Part shown: one piece after another, positions 39,347 to 50,067 of the stretch
How positions within the stretch are numbered: position 1 is the stretch's first letter
Layout of the letters: each line of letters opens with the position of its first letter
Assembly (NCBI RefSeq): GCF_013256425.1
Contig: NZ_CP053904.1
Span: forward strand, 1,116,001 to 1,180,000
Origin: Hymenobacter sp. BRD67
GTDB lineage: Bacteria > Bacteroidota > Bacteroidia > Cytophagales > Hymenobacteraceae
DNA length: 64,000 nt
Direction of reading: 5' to 3'
Position numbers and translations under genes: made by a program
Notes under the pieces: model-generated
What the model was told of the DNA's origin: nothing
The model's database searches: none
Seen by the model: only the letters and a program-made list of their open reading frames with translations

Positions 39347-42300
39347 TTACATATTCCGCCGATACTGCCCGCCGACCTCAAACAGCGCGTTCGTAACCTG
39401 ACCTAAGGAGCAGGTTTTCACCGTTTCCATTAGCTCCGCGAAGAGGTTGCCATTCTGCACGGCGATTTGCTGCAAGCGCTTCAGGGCGGCGGGGGTAGCG
39501 GCGGCGTTGCGGGCGTGCAGGGCTTCGAGCATCGTAATCTGGTACTGCTTTTCCTCCTCCGTGGCGCGGATGACTTCGGCCGGGATGACCGTGGGCGAGC
39601 CCTTGGACGAGAGGAAGGTATTGACGCCGATAATCGGGTATTCGCCGGTGTGTTTCAGCATCTCGTAGTGCAGGCTTTCCTCCTGGATTTTGCCGCGCTG
39701 GTACATGGTTTCCATGGCGCCGAGCACGCCGCCGCGCTCCGTGATGCGGTCAAATTCGAGCAACACCGCTTCTTCCACCAGGTCGGTCAGCTCCTCGATG
39801 ATGAACGAGCCTTGCAGCGGGTTTTCGTTTTTGGCCAGCCCCAGCTCGCGGTTGATGATGAGCTGAATGGCCATGGCGCGGCGCACGCTTTCCTCAGTGG
39901 GGGTGGTAATGGCCTCGTCGTAGGCGTTGGTATGCAGGCTGTTGCAGTTGTCGTAGATGGCGTAGAGCGCCTGCAACGTGGTGCGGATGTCGTTGAAATC
40001 AATTTCCTGGGCGTGCAGCGAGCGGCCCGAGGTCTGGATGTGGTACTTCAACATCTGGCTGCGGGCGTTGGCGCCGTACTTCAGCTTCATGGCCTTGGCC
40101 CAGATGCGGCGCGCCACCCGCCCAATAACGGCGTACTCGGGGTCGATGCCGTTGGAGAAGAAGAACGACAGGTTGGGCGCGAAGTCGTTGATGTGCATGC
40201 CCCGGCTCACGTAGTACTCCACGAAGGTGAAGCCGTTGGAGAGCGTGAGCGCCAGCTGGGTAATCGGGTTGGCCCCGGCCTCGGCAATGTGGTAGCCCGA
40301 GATGCTGACCGAGTAGAAGTTACGCACCGCGTTGCGGATGAAATACTCCTGCACGTCGCCCATCAGGCGCAGCGCAAACTCGGTGCTGAAAATGCAGGTG
40401 TTCTGGGCCTGGTCTTCCTTCAGAATGTCGGCCTGCACGGTGCCACGCACCTGGGTCAGCGTCGTGGCCTTGATTTGCTGGTACACGTCGGCGGGCAACA
40501 CGTCTTCGCCGGTTACGCCCAGCAGAAGCAGGCCCAGGCCGTTGTTGCCTTCGGGCAGCTCGCCCTGGTAGCGGGGGCGGGGCTGCTTTTTAGCGGCAAA
40601 AATCTGGTCAATTTTGGCGTCCACCTCGGCTTCGAGGCCGTTTTGGTGGATGTACTTCTCGCAGTTCTGGTCGATGGCCGCGTTCATGAAAAACGCCGCT
40701 AGGGTAGCCGCCGGACCATTGATAGTCATGCTCACCGACGTGGCCGGGTGCGAGAGGTCGAAGCCCGAGTAGAGCTTCTTGGCATCGTCGAGGCAGGCGA
40801 TGCTGACGCCCGCGTTACCGATTTTGCCGTAGATGTCGGGCCGGTGGTCGGGGTCTTCGCCGTAGAGCGTCACCGAGTCGAAGGCCGTGCTCAGGCGCTT
40901 GGCGGGCAAGCCCTTGCTCACGTAGTGGAAGCGCCGGTTGGTGCGCTCCGGCCCGCCTTCGCCGGCAAACATGCGGGTGGGGTCTTCGCCCTCGCGCTTG
41001 AATGGGAACACGCCCGCCGTGTACGGAAACTCACCGGGGAAATTCTCCTGCATGGCCCAGCGCAGGCGGTCGCCCCAGCCCGAGTAGCGCGGCACTGCTA
41101 CCTTGGGTATCTCGTTGCCCGACAGCGAGGTAGTGTGCGTTTTAACGCGAATCTCCTTGTCGCGCACCTTGTACACGTACTCGGGGTTGCGGTAGTTCTG
41201 GAGCGTGGCAGTCCAGTTTTCCAGTATGGCCTGGGCGTCGGCGTCCAGGCGGCGCAGGGCCTTTTCCTTCTCCTTGGTAAACTCGCCCACCATGCTGCCC
41301 GACGAGTGCTTTTCGTCGCGGTAGTATTCTTCCAGCTTGGCAAACGCGCCCGCCACTTCGGCCATGTTCACCTGCTCGCTCACGCGCTTGTCGTAGGCGC
41401 GGTTGGTTTCGGCAATCTCGGAGAGGTAGCGGGTGCGGCTCGGTGGTATAATATATACTTTTTCAGATATTTCCCCGCTGGTTTCCAGGTGCGAGGCGAA
41501 CTGCGCGCCCGTCTTTTCTTCCAGCGTGTGCAGAATGGCGCGGTAGAGCCGGTTCATGCCGGGGTCGTTGAACTGCGAGGCGATGGTGCCGAAAACCGGC
41601 ATTTCCTCCAGCGGCGAATCCCAGCGCTGGTGGTTGCGCTGGTACTGCTTGCGCACGTCGCGCAGGGCGTCGAGGCCGCCGCGCTTGTCGAACTTATTGA
41701 GCGCGATAACGTCGGCAAAGTCCAGCATGTCAATCTTTTCGAGCTGCGTGGCCGCGCCGTACTCGGGCGTCATCACGTAGAGGCTCACGTCGGAATGCTC
41801 GATGATTTCGGTATCGCTCTGCCCGATGCCGCTGGTTTCCAGAATGATGAGGTCAAAATCGGCGGCCCGCACCACGTCCACCGCGTCCTGCACGTAGCGG
41901 CTGAGGGCGAGGTTGCTCTGGCGGGTGGCCAGCGAGCGCATGTACACTCTGGGGCTGTTGATGGCGTTCATCCGGATGCGGTCGCCGAGCAGCGCGCCGC
42001 CGGTTTTGCGCTTGCTGGGGTCTACTGAGATGATGGCCAGCGTCTTGTCGGGGAAGTCGAGCAGAAAGCGCCGCACCAGCTCATCGACCAGGCTCGACTT
42101 GCCCGCGCCACCCGTGCCGGTGATGCCCAGGATAGGCGCTCCCTGCTTGGCGCCCGGCGTCAGCAGTTGCGTATCGTTGTTTTCCTTTTGCTGAAAATCC
42201 GTAATCAGCTGGCCTTTTACCCGCTCAAACTCCTCGGGGAAGTTCTCGGCGGCCGAAATCAGGCGGCCGATGCTGCGGGCATCTTTCTCCTTGACGTGCG

Positions 42301-42771
42301 TTACCTCGCCGTTGAGGTGCTGGCCGGTGGGAAAGTCGCTCTTTTCCAGCAGGTCGTTAATCATGCCTTGCAAGCCCATCGAACGGCCATCATCGGGCGA
42401 GTAGAGGCGGGTGATGCCGTAGCCTTGCAGCTCGGCAATCTCGGTAGGCAGAATAACGCCGCCACCCCCGCCGAATATCTTGATGTGGCCCGCGCCGCGC
42501 TCCTTCAAGAGGTCAAACATGTACTTGAAGTACTCGTTGTGCCCGCCCTGGTAGCTGGTAATGGCAATGGCCTGGGCATCTTCCTGAATGGCGCAGTCCA
42601 CGATTTCCTGTACCGAGCGGTTGTGCCCCAGGTGAATAACCTCCGCGCCGCTGCTCTGAATAATGCGGCGCATGATATTAATGGCCGCGTCGTGGCCATC
42701 AAACAGCGCGGCGGCCGTGACGATGCGAACGTGGTTTTTAGGCTTGTACGGGGCAACGGGGCGGGATGCAT
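39347..42771 (-). CDS. icmF: Fused isobutyryl-CoA (methylmalonyl-CoA-type) mutase IcmF, with one apparent 5' frameshift
   Basis: A B12-dependent acyl-CoA carbon-skeleton mutase with built-in G-protein chaperone, about 1141 residues once repaired. Order: a B12-binding domain ([15 protein letters not shown] follows the expected base-on His region), a MeaB-like GTPase with P-loop [12 protein letters not shown] and ALNKFDKRG, then the large mutase catalytic barrel ([35 protein letters not shown]). The continuous frame starts at ATG 42673, which is too far in. Adding one C to a run at 42750-42753 links it to the ATG at 42771 as [18 protein letters not shown], a typical IcmF start. A TACCTTCG box lies upstream. 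Confidence 0.9.
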
Positions 42772-42778
42772 AGGGCAG

Positions 42779-42800
42779 TAGCGCGGACTTTTAGTCCGCG
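42779..42800. repeat. Short hairpin of repeat family B
   Basis: CGCGGACT (42782-42789) pairs with AGTCCGCG (42793-42800). The surrounding GTAGCGCGGACTTTTAGT sequence is also the arm of the larger palindrome at 44204-44270. It lies between the IcmF start and its promoter box. Confidence 0.75.
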
Positions 42801-42823
42801 ACCGTAAGAGTGGAAAACGTACG

Positions 42824-42831
42824 CGAAGGTA
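42824..42831 (-). promoter_or_regulatory. TACCTTCG promoter box for icmF
   Basis: The minus strand reads TACCTTCG, one base from TAnnTTTG, 53 bases before the proposed ATG at 42771. The leader so defined would contain the family B hairpin. Confidence 0.45.
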
Positions 42832-42838
42832 CGAAAAA

Positions 42839-42861
42839 GCCCCGGCGAGGTCGGCCGGGGC
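42839..42861 (-). terminator. Terminator of the GNAT gene
   Basis: GCCCCGG (42839-42845) pairs with CCGGGGC (42855-42861). On the minus strand the stem is followed by TTTTT. It lies 12 bases after the GNAT stop codon. Confidence 0.75.
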
Positions 42862-42873
42862 AGGCCGCGTTCG

Positions 42874-43539
42874 TTAGTAGCGCGAAAGGAGGTGGCGCAG
42901 CCATAGCTGCATGGCTTCTTGTAGGGGCGTCGCCGGATATTCTTCCAGTAGGATAAAGCTGCTTTTACGCAGTACCTGCTGGGCGGCCAGGTTGCTGGCG
43001 GCAGTCAGCGCCCGCGCTTCCGTGCGGCCAAACAAGCTGGCGGTGTGTGCCAGCAACTGGTGAAATGCTTCGAGGCCATAGCCCTGCTGGCGAAAGGGCG
43101 CAGCCAGCGACATGCCGACGACGCAGGGTGCAGGCTGGTTGTTAACTATTTCGTGGTTAAGCTCATATAAGTGCAGTATGCCAATAGCCTGCTCGTCGGA
43201 GCGGCGGCGCACGAGCCAGTCGCAGGCGCCGTGCTTCCTGGAAAACCGTAATTCCGTGAGCAATGCCACCGCATACATTTCCAGCGCACTCCGTTCCTTA
43301 AAGCGCGTGTCAACGAATGGCGAGGGGTCGTCCGCAAAAAGGGTTAGATAAATCGGAAAATTTAGCCAGTCTACCAGTTCATAGCTGAGCCGGGAGGACG
43401 ATGGAAGGCTTTGATAAGGAAAGTCAAACGCTAAAGAGTTAGCCGATTGCCGTAGTAACCAGCGCTGGAATACCTGTTGCATTGCAGGTAGGAGACCTGA
43501 AATGTTAGCAGATAGCCAAGCAGGCGTAAAGAGTGGCAT
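42874..43539 (-). CDS. GNAT-family N-acetyltransferase
   Basis: A 221-residue acetyltransferase of the RimJ/RimL-like branch. AIGILHLYELNHEI is beta-strand 4, CVVGMSLAAPFRQQGYGLEAFHQLLAHT contains the acetyl-CoA-binding R/QxxGxG/A loop (RQQGYG), and ARALTAASNLAAQQVLRKSSF is the following NxxA/S helix region. The acceptor is unknown. It has its own terminators before (43572) and after (42839), so it is probably monocistronic. Confidence 0.82.
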   Translation of the reverse strand: MPLFTPAWLSANISGLLPAMQQVFQRWLLRQSANSLAFDFPYQSLPSSSRLSYELVDWLNFPIYLTLFADDPSPFVDTRFKERSALEMYAVALLTELRFSRKHGACDWLVRRRSDEQAIGILHLYELNHEIVNNQPAPCVVGMSLAAPFRQQGYGLEAFHQLLAHTASLFGRTEARALTAASNLAAQQVLRKSSFILLEEYPATPLQEAMQLWLRHLLSRY

Positions 43540-43571
43540 AGAGCAGCAGTTAAACCGCTAAAAATAAACGA

Positions 43572-43607
43572 AAAAACGCCCCTGCGCTACGGCGCAGGGG
43601 CGTTTTT
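43572..43607 (-). terminator. Strong terminator of the heme-binding-like gene
   Basis: A 16-base perfect stem (43572-43587 with 43592-43607) around a 4-base loop, with A- and T-runs on the two sides. It lies just after the stop of the gene at 43629-44033. Confidence 0.9.
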
Positions 43608-43628
43608 GTCAACATAGTTCCGCATTTA

Positions 43629-44033
43629 TTACCCCTTCACCGCCTGCGCGCCGGCCTCAGCTACGGCGTGGTCGTCTTCCACGGTGCTGCCCGAGACGCC
43701 GATAGCACCGATAACCATGCCGCTGCCGTCCTTGATTGGCAGGCCGCCGGGGAAGGTAATGAGGCCACCATTGGAGTGCTCAATATTGTAGAGCGGGCCG
43801 CCGGGCTGCGAAAGGCCGCCGATAGCGCCGGTAGGCATGTCGAAGAAGCGGGCCGTCTTGGCTTTCTTAATGGAGATGTCGAGCGAGCCCAGCCAGGCAT
43901 CGTCCATGCGGGCGAAGGCCACGAGGTTGGCCCCGGCATCAACGATGGCGATATTCATTTTTACGCCCATCGCGAGCGATTTCTGGTGCGCGGCCTGAAT
44001 GGCGGCCTGCGCTTGAGCAAGGGTAATACCCAT
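43629..44033 (-). CDS. GlcG/HbpS-family protein
   Basis: A 134-residue single-domain protein of the GlcG/HbpS (DUF336) family. Family features: the N-terminal helix [43 protein letters not shown], then [16 protein letters not shown] and [21 protein letters not shown]. Some members bind heme (HbpS), others are of unknown role (GlcG); nothing here decides which. No signal peptide is visible. It is followed by a strong terminator. Confidence 0.85.
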   Translation of the reverse strand: MGITLAQAQAAIQAAHQKSLAMGVKMNIAIVDAGANLVAFARMDDAWLGSLDISIKKAKTARFFDMPTGAIGGLSQPGGPLYNIEHSNGGLITFPGGLPIKDGSGMVIGAIGVSGSTVEDDHAVAEAGAQAVKG

Positions 44034-44170
44034 AAGGAAAGATAGGAAAAAGAAGATGAATGATAGACCTCCACGCTCCTAACTAGCAGGCCCGGCCATC
44101 TGTTTGAGACCGGCTACTTACTGAGTGGGCAAAAACGGATTTATAGCCCAGCCAGATGGACTTGAAAGCT

Positions 44171-44270
44171 AGCGCGATTTCGGAGTTAGCGTACGGCCGG
44201 GTAAGTAGCGCGGACTTTTAGTTCGCCAGTACCAGGCCTACTAACTCGCGGACTAAAAGTCCGCGCTACT
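44171..44270. repeat. Composite repeat: family C end followed by a family B palindrome
   Basis: In the 294-base gap, 44171-44196 (AGCGCGATTTC then GTACGG) matches the family C ends at 55908 and 60340. It is followed at once by a palindrome with perfect 19-base arms (44204-44222 and 44252-44270, AGTAGCGCGGACTTTTAGT), family B. Confidence 0.8.
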
Positions 44271-44327
44271 GTAGCGCAACTTCGAGTCTGCGCCAAGTGC
44301 TCCATTTTCAGTCAATAGGCCTTATAG

Positions 44328-45182
44328 CTAATGCACCGCCACCGGCCCACCCAGCGCCAGCCGCCAGGCCAATAACCCCAGCAGGGCCAGGCCCGCCAGC
44401 ACCCAGGATACGCGCGTAGGGCTGGGCAGCACCTTCTTAAAGGTGAATGACTCCTCGGCTACTCCCTGCGCCAGCGGAATAAGCAGTAGCCCCATAGTGC
44501 CAAAGTGCAGCACTTCGTTCAGGCCCAGGTGCGGAATGGCCGCTACGGCCAGCAGGGTCGAGCCTGCCAGCCACGGCCCCAGAATGGTGTAGCGTACCAG
44601 CTGGGGCCGGTGGTCGAATTGCAGCACCGTGCGCGAGTCCTGAGCCAGTAAAAATGGAATAGCGGCCATCGACCCCAGCGCAAGCTGCACCGCCCCAAAA
44701 AGCAGCCCCAGCACCGTACTGGGCCAGGTACCCGCTCCCAGCAGCCAGTTGGGCACAAACCACGAGCCCGATTGCGTGATGGTATCGGCCAGCAGACCGC
44801 CGAGTATAGCGTTTGTGGCATGGAAGATAAGCCACAGCAGCAGCAACTTGGCCAGGCCCCGGCGGTGGCGCTGCCACTTCCAGAAGAGCAGGAAAGCCAC
44901 CGCCGCCATGCCGGCAATGGCGGCCGGCCCAGGGCAGTATACGGCCAGCACGGTATCGCGCCGCCAGCCGCCGTCGGCCAGTAAAAAGTGCACACCGCTT
45001 ATGTCCCAGGTGCCCGGAATGCCCGCCTGCCGGCCCATATACACCAGGGTGGCCTGGCTTACCAGCCGCACCACCAGGTAGGCCAGCAGGTAGCAGGCCG
45101 TGGCATTGATAAACACCGTCGTAAACTTGCTGCGCGTAGCCAGTGCTACGGGGTTGGGGGTGGCAGGTGCAGTGGGGAGCAA
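44328..45182 (-). CDS. Integral membrane protein of unknown function
   Basis: About 284 residues with around seven hydrophobic helices (for example [84 protein letters not shown]). I recognise no family. The frame is open further upstream but has no ATG near the first helix; TTG at 45182 is the best start I can offer, and another 5' lesion is possible. It is divergent from lepA with less than 100 bases between. Confidence 0.6.
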   Translation of the reverse strand: MLPTAPATPNPVALATRSKFTTVFINATACYLLAYLVVRLVSQATLVYMGRQAGIPGTWDISGVHFLLADGGWRRDTVLAVYCPGPAAIAGMAAVAFLLFWKWQRHRRGLAKLLLLWLIFHATNAILGGLLADTITQSGSWFVPNWLLGAGTWPSTVLGLLFGAVQLALGSMAAIPFLLAQDSRTVLQFDHRPQLVRYTILGPWLAGSTLLAVAAIPHLGLNEVLHFGTMGLLLIPLAQGVAEESFTFKKVLPSPTRVSWVLAGLALLGLLAWRLALGGPVAVH

Positions 45183-45249
45183 GGGGAAAAAGGGGAAAAA
45201 GGTAAGGAGTGGAGCCAGGCTCAAACATACGCCCTCCGCGAATTGGCCG

Positions 45250-45257
45250 TATCTTCG
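45250..45257 (+). promoter_or_regulatory. lepA: TATCTTCG promoter box for lepA
   Basis: TATCTTCG differs by one base from TAnnTTTG and lies 22 bases before the proposed lepA start codon at 45280. Confidence 0.45.
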
Positions 45258-45279
45258 TGCTGCCAAAAACCGCCCTCCG

Positions 45280-47067
45280 TTGAAGAATATTCGAAATTTT
45301 TGCATCATTGCCCACATCGACCACGGGAAAAGTACCCTGGCCGACCGGCTCCTGGAGTTCACGAGCACCGTGGCTAAGCGCGACATGCAGGCCCAGCTGC
45401 TCGACAACATGGACCTGGAGCGCGAGCGGGGCATCACCATCAAGAGCCACGCTATCCAGATGCAGTTTCCCTACAAAGGGGAAACCTACACGCTTAACCT
45501 GATTGATACGCCTGGTCACGTCGACTTTAGCTATGAGGTGAGCCGCAGTATTGCCGCTTGCGAGGGCGCGCTGCTGATTGTGGACGCTTCGCAGGGCATT
45601 GAAGCTCAAACGATTTCTAACCTCTACCTCGCTATCGGGGCCGACCTGGAAATCATTCCGGTACTCAACAAAATCGACCTCCCGCACGCCATGCTGGAGG
45701 AAGTGACCGACGAAATAGTGGACCTCATCGGCTGCAAGCCGGAAGACATTATCCACGCCTCAGGCAAGGCGGGCATCGGCATCGAGGCAATTTTGAACGC
45801 TATCTGCGACCGGATTCCGGCGCCGGTCGGCGACCCGAACGCGCCGCTGCAAGCCCTGATTTTCGACTCGGTATTCAACTCGTACCGGGGCATCGAAGTG
45901 CTGTTCCGCATCAAGAACGGCACCATGCGCAAAGGCGACAAGGTGAAGTTCATGGCCACGGGCAAGGAGTACGGCGCCGACGAAATCGGTATCCTGGGCC
46001 TCAACCAGGAGCCGCGTCCCGAAATGAGCGCCGGCAACGTGGGCTACCTCATCTCGGGCATCAAGGAAGCGCGGGAAGTGAAGGTAGGCGACACGATTAC
46101 GCACGTCCACAACCCCACGGCCGAGGCCATTCACGGCTTTGCCGACGTGAAGCCGATGGTATTTGCCGGTATCTATCCGGTCGATACTACCGAGTACGAA
46201 GAGCTGCGCTCGAGCATGGAAAAGCTGCAGCTCAACGACGCCTCGTTGGTATGGGAGCCCGAAACGTCGGTGGCGTTGGGCTTCGGCTTCCGCTGCGGCT
46301 TCCTGGGGATGCTGCACATGGAAATCGTGCAGGAGCGCCTCGAGCGCGAGTTCAACATGACGGTCATCACCACCGTGCCGAGCGTGCAGTTTCACGCCAT
46401 TGGCACCAAAGACCAGCAGCTCGTCATCAACGCGCCGTCCGAAATGCCGGAGCCGAACCTGATTAAGCTCATCGAGGAGCCCTACATCAAGGCGCAGATT
46501 ATTACGGCGGCTGAGTACGTGGGGCCGATTATCACGCTCTGCATGGAAAAGCGCGGCATCATCAAAGGGCAGTCGTACCTGACGAGCGAGCGCGTGGAGA
46601 TGAGCTTCGAGCTGCCGCTGTCGGAAATCGTGTTCGACTTCTTCGACAAGCTCAAAACCATCAGCCGCGGCTACGCCTCGCTCGACTATGAGCTGATTGG
46701 CTACCGCGAGTCGGACATGGTGAAGCTCGACGTGATGCTCAACGGCGAGAAGGTGGACGCGCTCTCGGCCATCGTGCACCGCTCCAAAAGCTACGAGTGG
46801 GGCAAACGCCTCTGCGAGAAGCTGCGCGAGCTGCTGCCCCGCCAGATGTTCGACATCGCCATTCAGGCCAGCATTGGCCAGAAAATCATTGCCCGCGAAA
46901 CCGTGAAGGCCCTGCGCAAAAACGTAATTGCCAAGTGCTACGGCGGCGACATCAGCCGCAAGCGCAAGCTGCTCGAAAAGCAGAAGGAAGGCAAGAAGCG
47001 GATGCGCTCGGTGGGCTCGGTCGAGATTCCGCAGGAAGCGTTTCTGGCGGTGCTCAAGATTGACTGA
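45280..47067 (+). CDS. lepA: Elongation factor 4 (back-translocase LepA)
   Basis: A ribosome-associated GTPase of 595 residues, standard length. G1 is [15 protein letters not shown]2 RGITIKS, G3 DTPGHVDF, G4 NKIDLP. The LepA-specific C-terminal domain is present ([22 protein letters not shown]). TTG at 45280 ([14 protein letters not shown]) is preferred because LepA proteins begin at this point and a promoter box lies just before it, although the frame is open further upstream. A strong terminator follows. Confidence 0.96.
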   Translation: MKNIRNFCIIAHIDHGKSTLADRLLEFTSTVAKRDMQAQLLDNMDLERERGITIKSHAIQMQFPYKGETYTLNLIDTPGHVDFSYEVSRSIAACEGALLIVDASQGIEAQTISNLYLAIGADLEIIPVLNKIDLPHAMLEEVTDEIVDLIGCKPEDIIHASGKAGIGIEAILNAICDRIPAPVGDPNAPLQALIFDSVFNSYRGIEVLFRIKNGTMRKGDKVKFMATGKEYGADEIGILGLNQEPRPEMSAGNVGYLISGIKEAREVKVGDTITHVHNPTAEAIHGFADVKPMVFAGIYPVDTTEYEELRSSMEKLQLNDASLVWEPETSVALGFGFRCGFLGMLHMEIVQERLEREFNMTVITTVPSVQFHAIGTKDQQLVINAPSEMPEPNLIKLIEEPYIKAQIITAAEYVGPIITLCMEKRGIIKGQSYLTSERVEMSFELPLSEIVFDFFDKLKTISRGYASLDYELIGYRESDMVKLDVMLNGEKVDALSAIVHRSKSYEWGKRLCEKLRELLPRQMFDIAIQASIGQKIIARETVKALRKNVIAKCYGGDISRKRKLLEKQKEGKKRMRSVGSVEIPQEAFLAVLKID

Positions 47068-47074
47068 TAAAAAA

Positions 47075-47102
47075 GGGCCGGCTTCCGTAAGGAAGCCGGC
47101 CC
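47075..47102 (+). terminator. Terminator after lepA
   Basis: A perfect 12-base stem (GGGCCGGCTTCC, 47075-47086, with 47091-47102) around GTAA, 8 bases after the lepA stop. An A-run lies on the left, so it may also serve the convergent gene at 47129. Confidence 0.88.
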
Positions 47103-47128
47103 TCTCTTAATAGGCCAGCCAGCTAAGA

Positions 47129-47542
47129 CTAGTAGGTAGAGGGTATGCTGCTGTAGCTGCTGCTAGCCGCTGGTCCCTCACTGGGCCCTACGTAGCGCAC
47201 TTCATCCGAAAAGCCCCACAGGGGAATCATGATAAAGCTTAAAAAAATCAGTGCCAGGTAGTTGCCAATTCCGGTTTTGCCATAAGACTTGGCAAGGCTT
47301 ACGTAGAGCGTGATGAAAAAGTAGATGTTGACGAGTGGAATCAAGTACAGAACAATTTTCCAGACTTCCCGCCCGATAATCTCGTGCATCACAATAATAT
47401 TGTAGATGGGCACGAGGCACGCCCAGCCGGGTTTGCCAGCTTTCACAAAAAGCTTCCACAAGCCAGCGTACACGAGGATGAAAATCGCCATGTAGAACAG
47501 GCCACTTACGCCGATTAAGATTCCTGAGGATTGGTTTTCCAT
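47129..47542 (-). CDS. DUF5684 membrane protein
   Basis: A 137-residue protein with three or four hydrophobic segments (ILIGVSGLFYMAIFILVYAGLW, VWKIVLYLIPLVNIYFFITLYVSLA, IGNYLALIFLSFIMIPLWGF). KAGKPGWACLVPIYNIIVMHEIIGR is the signature of DUF5684, whose function is unknown. The Ser-rich tail (PAASSSYSSIPSTY) is low in complexity. It is convergent with lepA across a shared terminator. Confidence 0.85.
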   Translation of the reverse strand: MENQSSGILIGVSGLFYMAIFILVYAGLWKLFVKAGKPGWACLVPIYNIIVMHEIIGREVWKIVLYLIPLVNIYFFITLYVSLAKSYGKTGIGNYLALIFLSFIMIPLWGFSDEVRYVGPSEGPAASSSYSSIPSTY

Positions 47543-48186
47543 AAAGTGAAAAAGAGGTTTTGTGAATAGTGAGGTGAAATTTGAGCCGCCAAGGTATGCG
47601 ATTAATCGCGATTTTCAAGTTTATGAAATTGAGTAGGCTAGCGCTGGAAAAGGAGTGTAAAGCTCCTGGTAAAAACATACTCAGGCGATGACCATGTTCT
47701 GGCTTGCGTTTATGGCTGTGCCTGGTGGCTAGCACGGGCTCTTTGCTACATGCTACCCCGGCCCGCGCCGGTCTTGCCCGATTCTTTGGCCCAGCGCCTG
47801 GAGAAAGCAACTTTACGCTAATCCGCCTTAATGCTACGGCGCGATACCCAAGCCTTGAGCGACGAGAGCAACCACCTGCCCACAGTGGAAGACAACCTTG
47901 AAACCATTCACCAAAACCCCGACCTCTACGGTAGCGTGGTTGATGTAAAGCAACTTCACATGTACCGCGTGCTCCCGATATTTTACTCAACAGCGTCAAT
48001 TCTTTAGGATATAAGCGGCGGATAATATTCATTTTTAACAATATTAGGCAGGCGCAGACCCTCAGCAATGAGCTGCTCGCCAGTATCTGCCAGCACCCCG
48101 CGCACGCCGGCCTCGTTATGCGCTAGAGCAGCAACGTATGACGAGGCCGACGCTACCTACTATTTTACAACTCACAACCCAACCAA
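47543..48186. other. Gene-poor gap with decayed coding-like fragments
   Basis: About 640 bases without a full gene. On the plus strand a 58-codon frame at 47831-48007 (MLRRDTQALSDESNHLPTVE and on) reads like an internal protein piece, and a second short stretch at about 48065-48125 (SNELLASICQHPAHAGLVMR) ends in a stop. They may be remnants of one inactivated gene. I recognise no family. The folD promoter should lie at the right end. Confidence 0.35.
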
Positions 48187-49095
48187 ATGCCACATTCGGA
48201 AAACGCCACTGCTCACCTCATCGATGGCAAGCAAACCGCCGAGGACATCAAAGTTGAAATCGCCGCCGAAGTCGAGGCGCTGAAAGCCGCCGGCCGCAAG
48301 GTGCCTCACCTGGCCGCCATCCTGGTGGGCCACGACGGCGGCTCCGAAACCTACGTGCGCAACAAGGTGCTCGCCTGCGAGCGTGTGGGCTTTGCCAGTA
48401 CGCTGCTGCGCTTCGAAGACGACATCACCGAGGCTGCGCTGCTGGCCCAGGTGGCCGCGCTGAATGAGGACGGTGACATCGATGGCTTCATCGTGCAGCT
48501 GCCACTGCCCAAGCATATCGACCCGGAGAAGGTGATTGAGGCCATCCGGCCGGAGAAGGACGTGGACGGCTTTCACCCCATGAACCTGGGCCGCATGGTG
48601 GCCGGCCTGCCTGCCCTGCTGCCCGCCACGCCCTCGGGCATTGTGGAGCTGATGGCCCGCCAGGGCATCAAAACCAGCGGCCAGCATTGCGTGGTTATCG
48701 GACGCAGCAACATCGTGGGAACCCCGGTTAGTATTCTGTTGGCCAAGAACTTGGAAACCGCAAATTGCACCGTTACTTTATGCCACTCGCGCACGAAGAA
48801 CCTGCCCGAAATCGTGCGGCAGGCCGATATCATCGTGGCAGCCATCGGCCGGCCCGAGTTCGTAACGGCCGATATGGTGAAGCCCGGCGCCGTGGTTATC
48901 GACGTGGGCACCACGCGCGTGACTGACGCCAACAGGAAGAGCGGCTACGCGCTGAAGGGTGACGTTAACTTCGGCGAGGTAGCGCCGCTGGCGTCGCGCA
49001 TCACGCCCGTGCCGGGCGGCGTGGGCCCGATGACCATCGCCATGCTGCTGCTGAACACGCTGCGCGCTGCCAAAGGCGAGGTATATCCGAAATAG
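48187..49095 (+). CDS. folD: Methylenetetrahydrofolate dehydrogenase / methenyltetrahydrofolate cyclohydrolase
   Basis: The bifunctional FolD enzyme of one-carbon metabolism, 302 residues. Signatures: [18 protein letters not shown] (with the catalytic Lys of the YVxxK motif), [47 protein letters not shown] (NADP-binding) and the C-terminal [19 protein letters not shown]. Nothing is missing. A palindromic repeat starts at its stop codon. Confidence 0.96.
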   Translation: MPHSENATAHLIDGKQTAEDIKVEIAAEVEALKAAGRKVPHLAAILVGHDGGSETYVRNKVLACERVGFASTLLRFEDDITEAALLAQVAALNEDGDIDGFIVQLPLPKHIDPEKVIEAIRPEKDVDGFHPMNLGRMVAGLPALLPATPSGIVELMARQGIKTSGQHCVVIGRSNIVGTPVSILLAKNLETANCTVTLCHSRTKNLPEIVRQADIIVAAIGRPEFVTADMVKPGAVVIDVGTTRVTDANRKSGYALKGDVNFGEVAPLASRITPVPGGVGPMTIAMLLLNTLRAAKGEVYPK

Positions 49096-49160
49096 TAGCG
49101 TGGACTCGGCGAGTCCGCGCGTGGGTCGTTCTACGCGCAGACTCGCCGAATCCACGCTAC
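49095..49160. repeat. Near-perfect palindrome, 28-base arms (diverged family B)
   Basis: Arms 49095-49122 and 49133-49160 pair with two mismatches around a 10-base loop. The outer GTAGCGTGGACT resembles the family B end GTAGCGCGGACT. It lies immediately after folD and may terminate it. Confidence 0.85.
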
Positions 49161-49239
49161 GGTGCGTAAATTTGAGTGGCCGGAACCCCCGGTCGCGCTC
49201 CGGGCGTTGACGTTAGTCGCGCCCTTTTTTGTTTTGCTT

Positions 49240-49908
49240 ATGTCTGCCGTTACCGATTTACTTACTCAGCTGCCCATACTTGCGCCGGGAGAGAATACGC
49301 TCGTTGCTGGTTCAATCCTTCCAGTAATGGAGCAGTTTTATACTATTCAGGGCGAAGGCTTTAACACCGGGCGGGCGGCCTACTTTATTCGCCTCGGCGG
49401 CTGCGATGTGGGCTGCGTGTGGTGCGACGTGAAGGAGTCGTGGGATGCCGACGCGCACCCGCGCCAGGCCGTGGCCGCGCTCGTGGCCGCCGCCAGCGCG
49501 CACCCCGGCCGCCACGTCGTCGTCACGGGCGGCGAGCCGCTGATGCACAACTGCGCCCCGCTCACCGAGGCGCTGCAAGCAGCCGGATTTAAAACCTGGA
49601 TTGAAACCAGCGGCGCCCACCCGCTCTCGGGCAGCTGGGACTGGATATGCGTGTCGCCCAAAAAATTCAAGGCCCCACGCCCCGACGTGCTGGCCCACGC
49701 CGATGAGCTGAAAATCATTGTGTTCAACGAAAGCGACTTCAAGTGGGCCGAAGAGCACGCGGCGCTGGTACCGTCCACCACGCGCCTCTACCTGCAGCCC
49801 GAGTGGAGCCGCGCCGCCCGCATGACGCCCGCCCTCATCGACTACGTGAAGGCCAACCCGCGCTGGCAGGTGTCGCTGCAAACCCACAAGTACCTCGACA
49901 TTCCGTAG
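49240..49908 (+). CDS. queE: 7-carboxy-7-deazaguanine synthase
   Basis: A radical SAM enzyme converting 6-carboxytetrahydropterin to 7-carboxy-7-deazaguanine in queuosine synthesis. About 222 residues. The cluster motif is GGCDVGCVWCDVKESW (Cx3Cx2C); EQFYTIQGEGFNTGRAAYFIRL precedes it, as usual. VVTGGEPLMHN and WIETSGAH bind SAM/substrate. The ATG at 49240 is chosen because an open frame upstream overlaps the palindrome region. No other queuosine genes are in the window. Confidence 0.93.
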   Translation: MSAVTDLLTQLPILAPGENTLVAGSILPVMEQFYTIQGEGFNTGRAAYFIRLGGCDVGCVWCDVKESWDADAHPRQAVAALVAAASAHPGRHVVVTGGEPLMHNCAPLTEALQAAGFKTWIETSGAHPLSGSWDWICVSPKKFKAPRPDVLAHADELKIIVFNESDFKWAEEHAALVPSTTRLYLQPEWSRAARMTPALIDYVKANPRWQVSLQTHKYLDIP

Positions 49909-49935
49909 CTTTATTCCAGGGTCATACCTGAAAAA

Positions 49936-50039
49936 AAAAGGACGTTATGCTGCGCGCAACACAGCCGCCCGTTTGCAGCGTTGTACAACCTATACGACGC
50001 AAGCAGACAGCTATGTTGCCCGCTGCATGACGTCCTTTT
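49936..50039. repeat. Imperfect palindrome, 30-base arms (family A-like ends)
   Basis: Arms 49936-49965 and 50010-50039 pair with four mismatches around a 44-base centre. The ends AAAAGGACGTTATGC / GCATGACGTCCTTTT resemble family A ends (GACGTCATGC). It occupies the gap between queE and the OmpA gene and supplies T-runs in both directions. Confidence 0.82.
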
Positions 50040-50067
50040 CTGCTGGTTAAAGAATTAGTATTTCGCT

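Noticed and set aside
39467..42028. Two long plus-strand frames opposite icmF (411 and 426 codons)
   Set aside because: Both are shadows of the mutase; their His/Val-rich translation has no domain or start signal.
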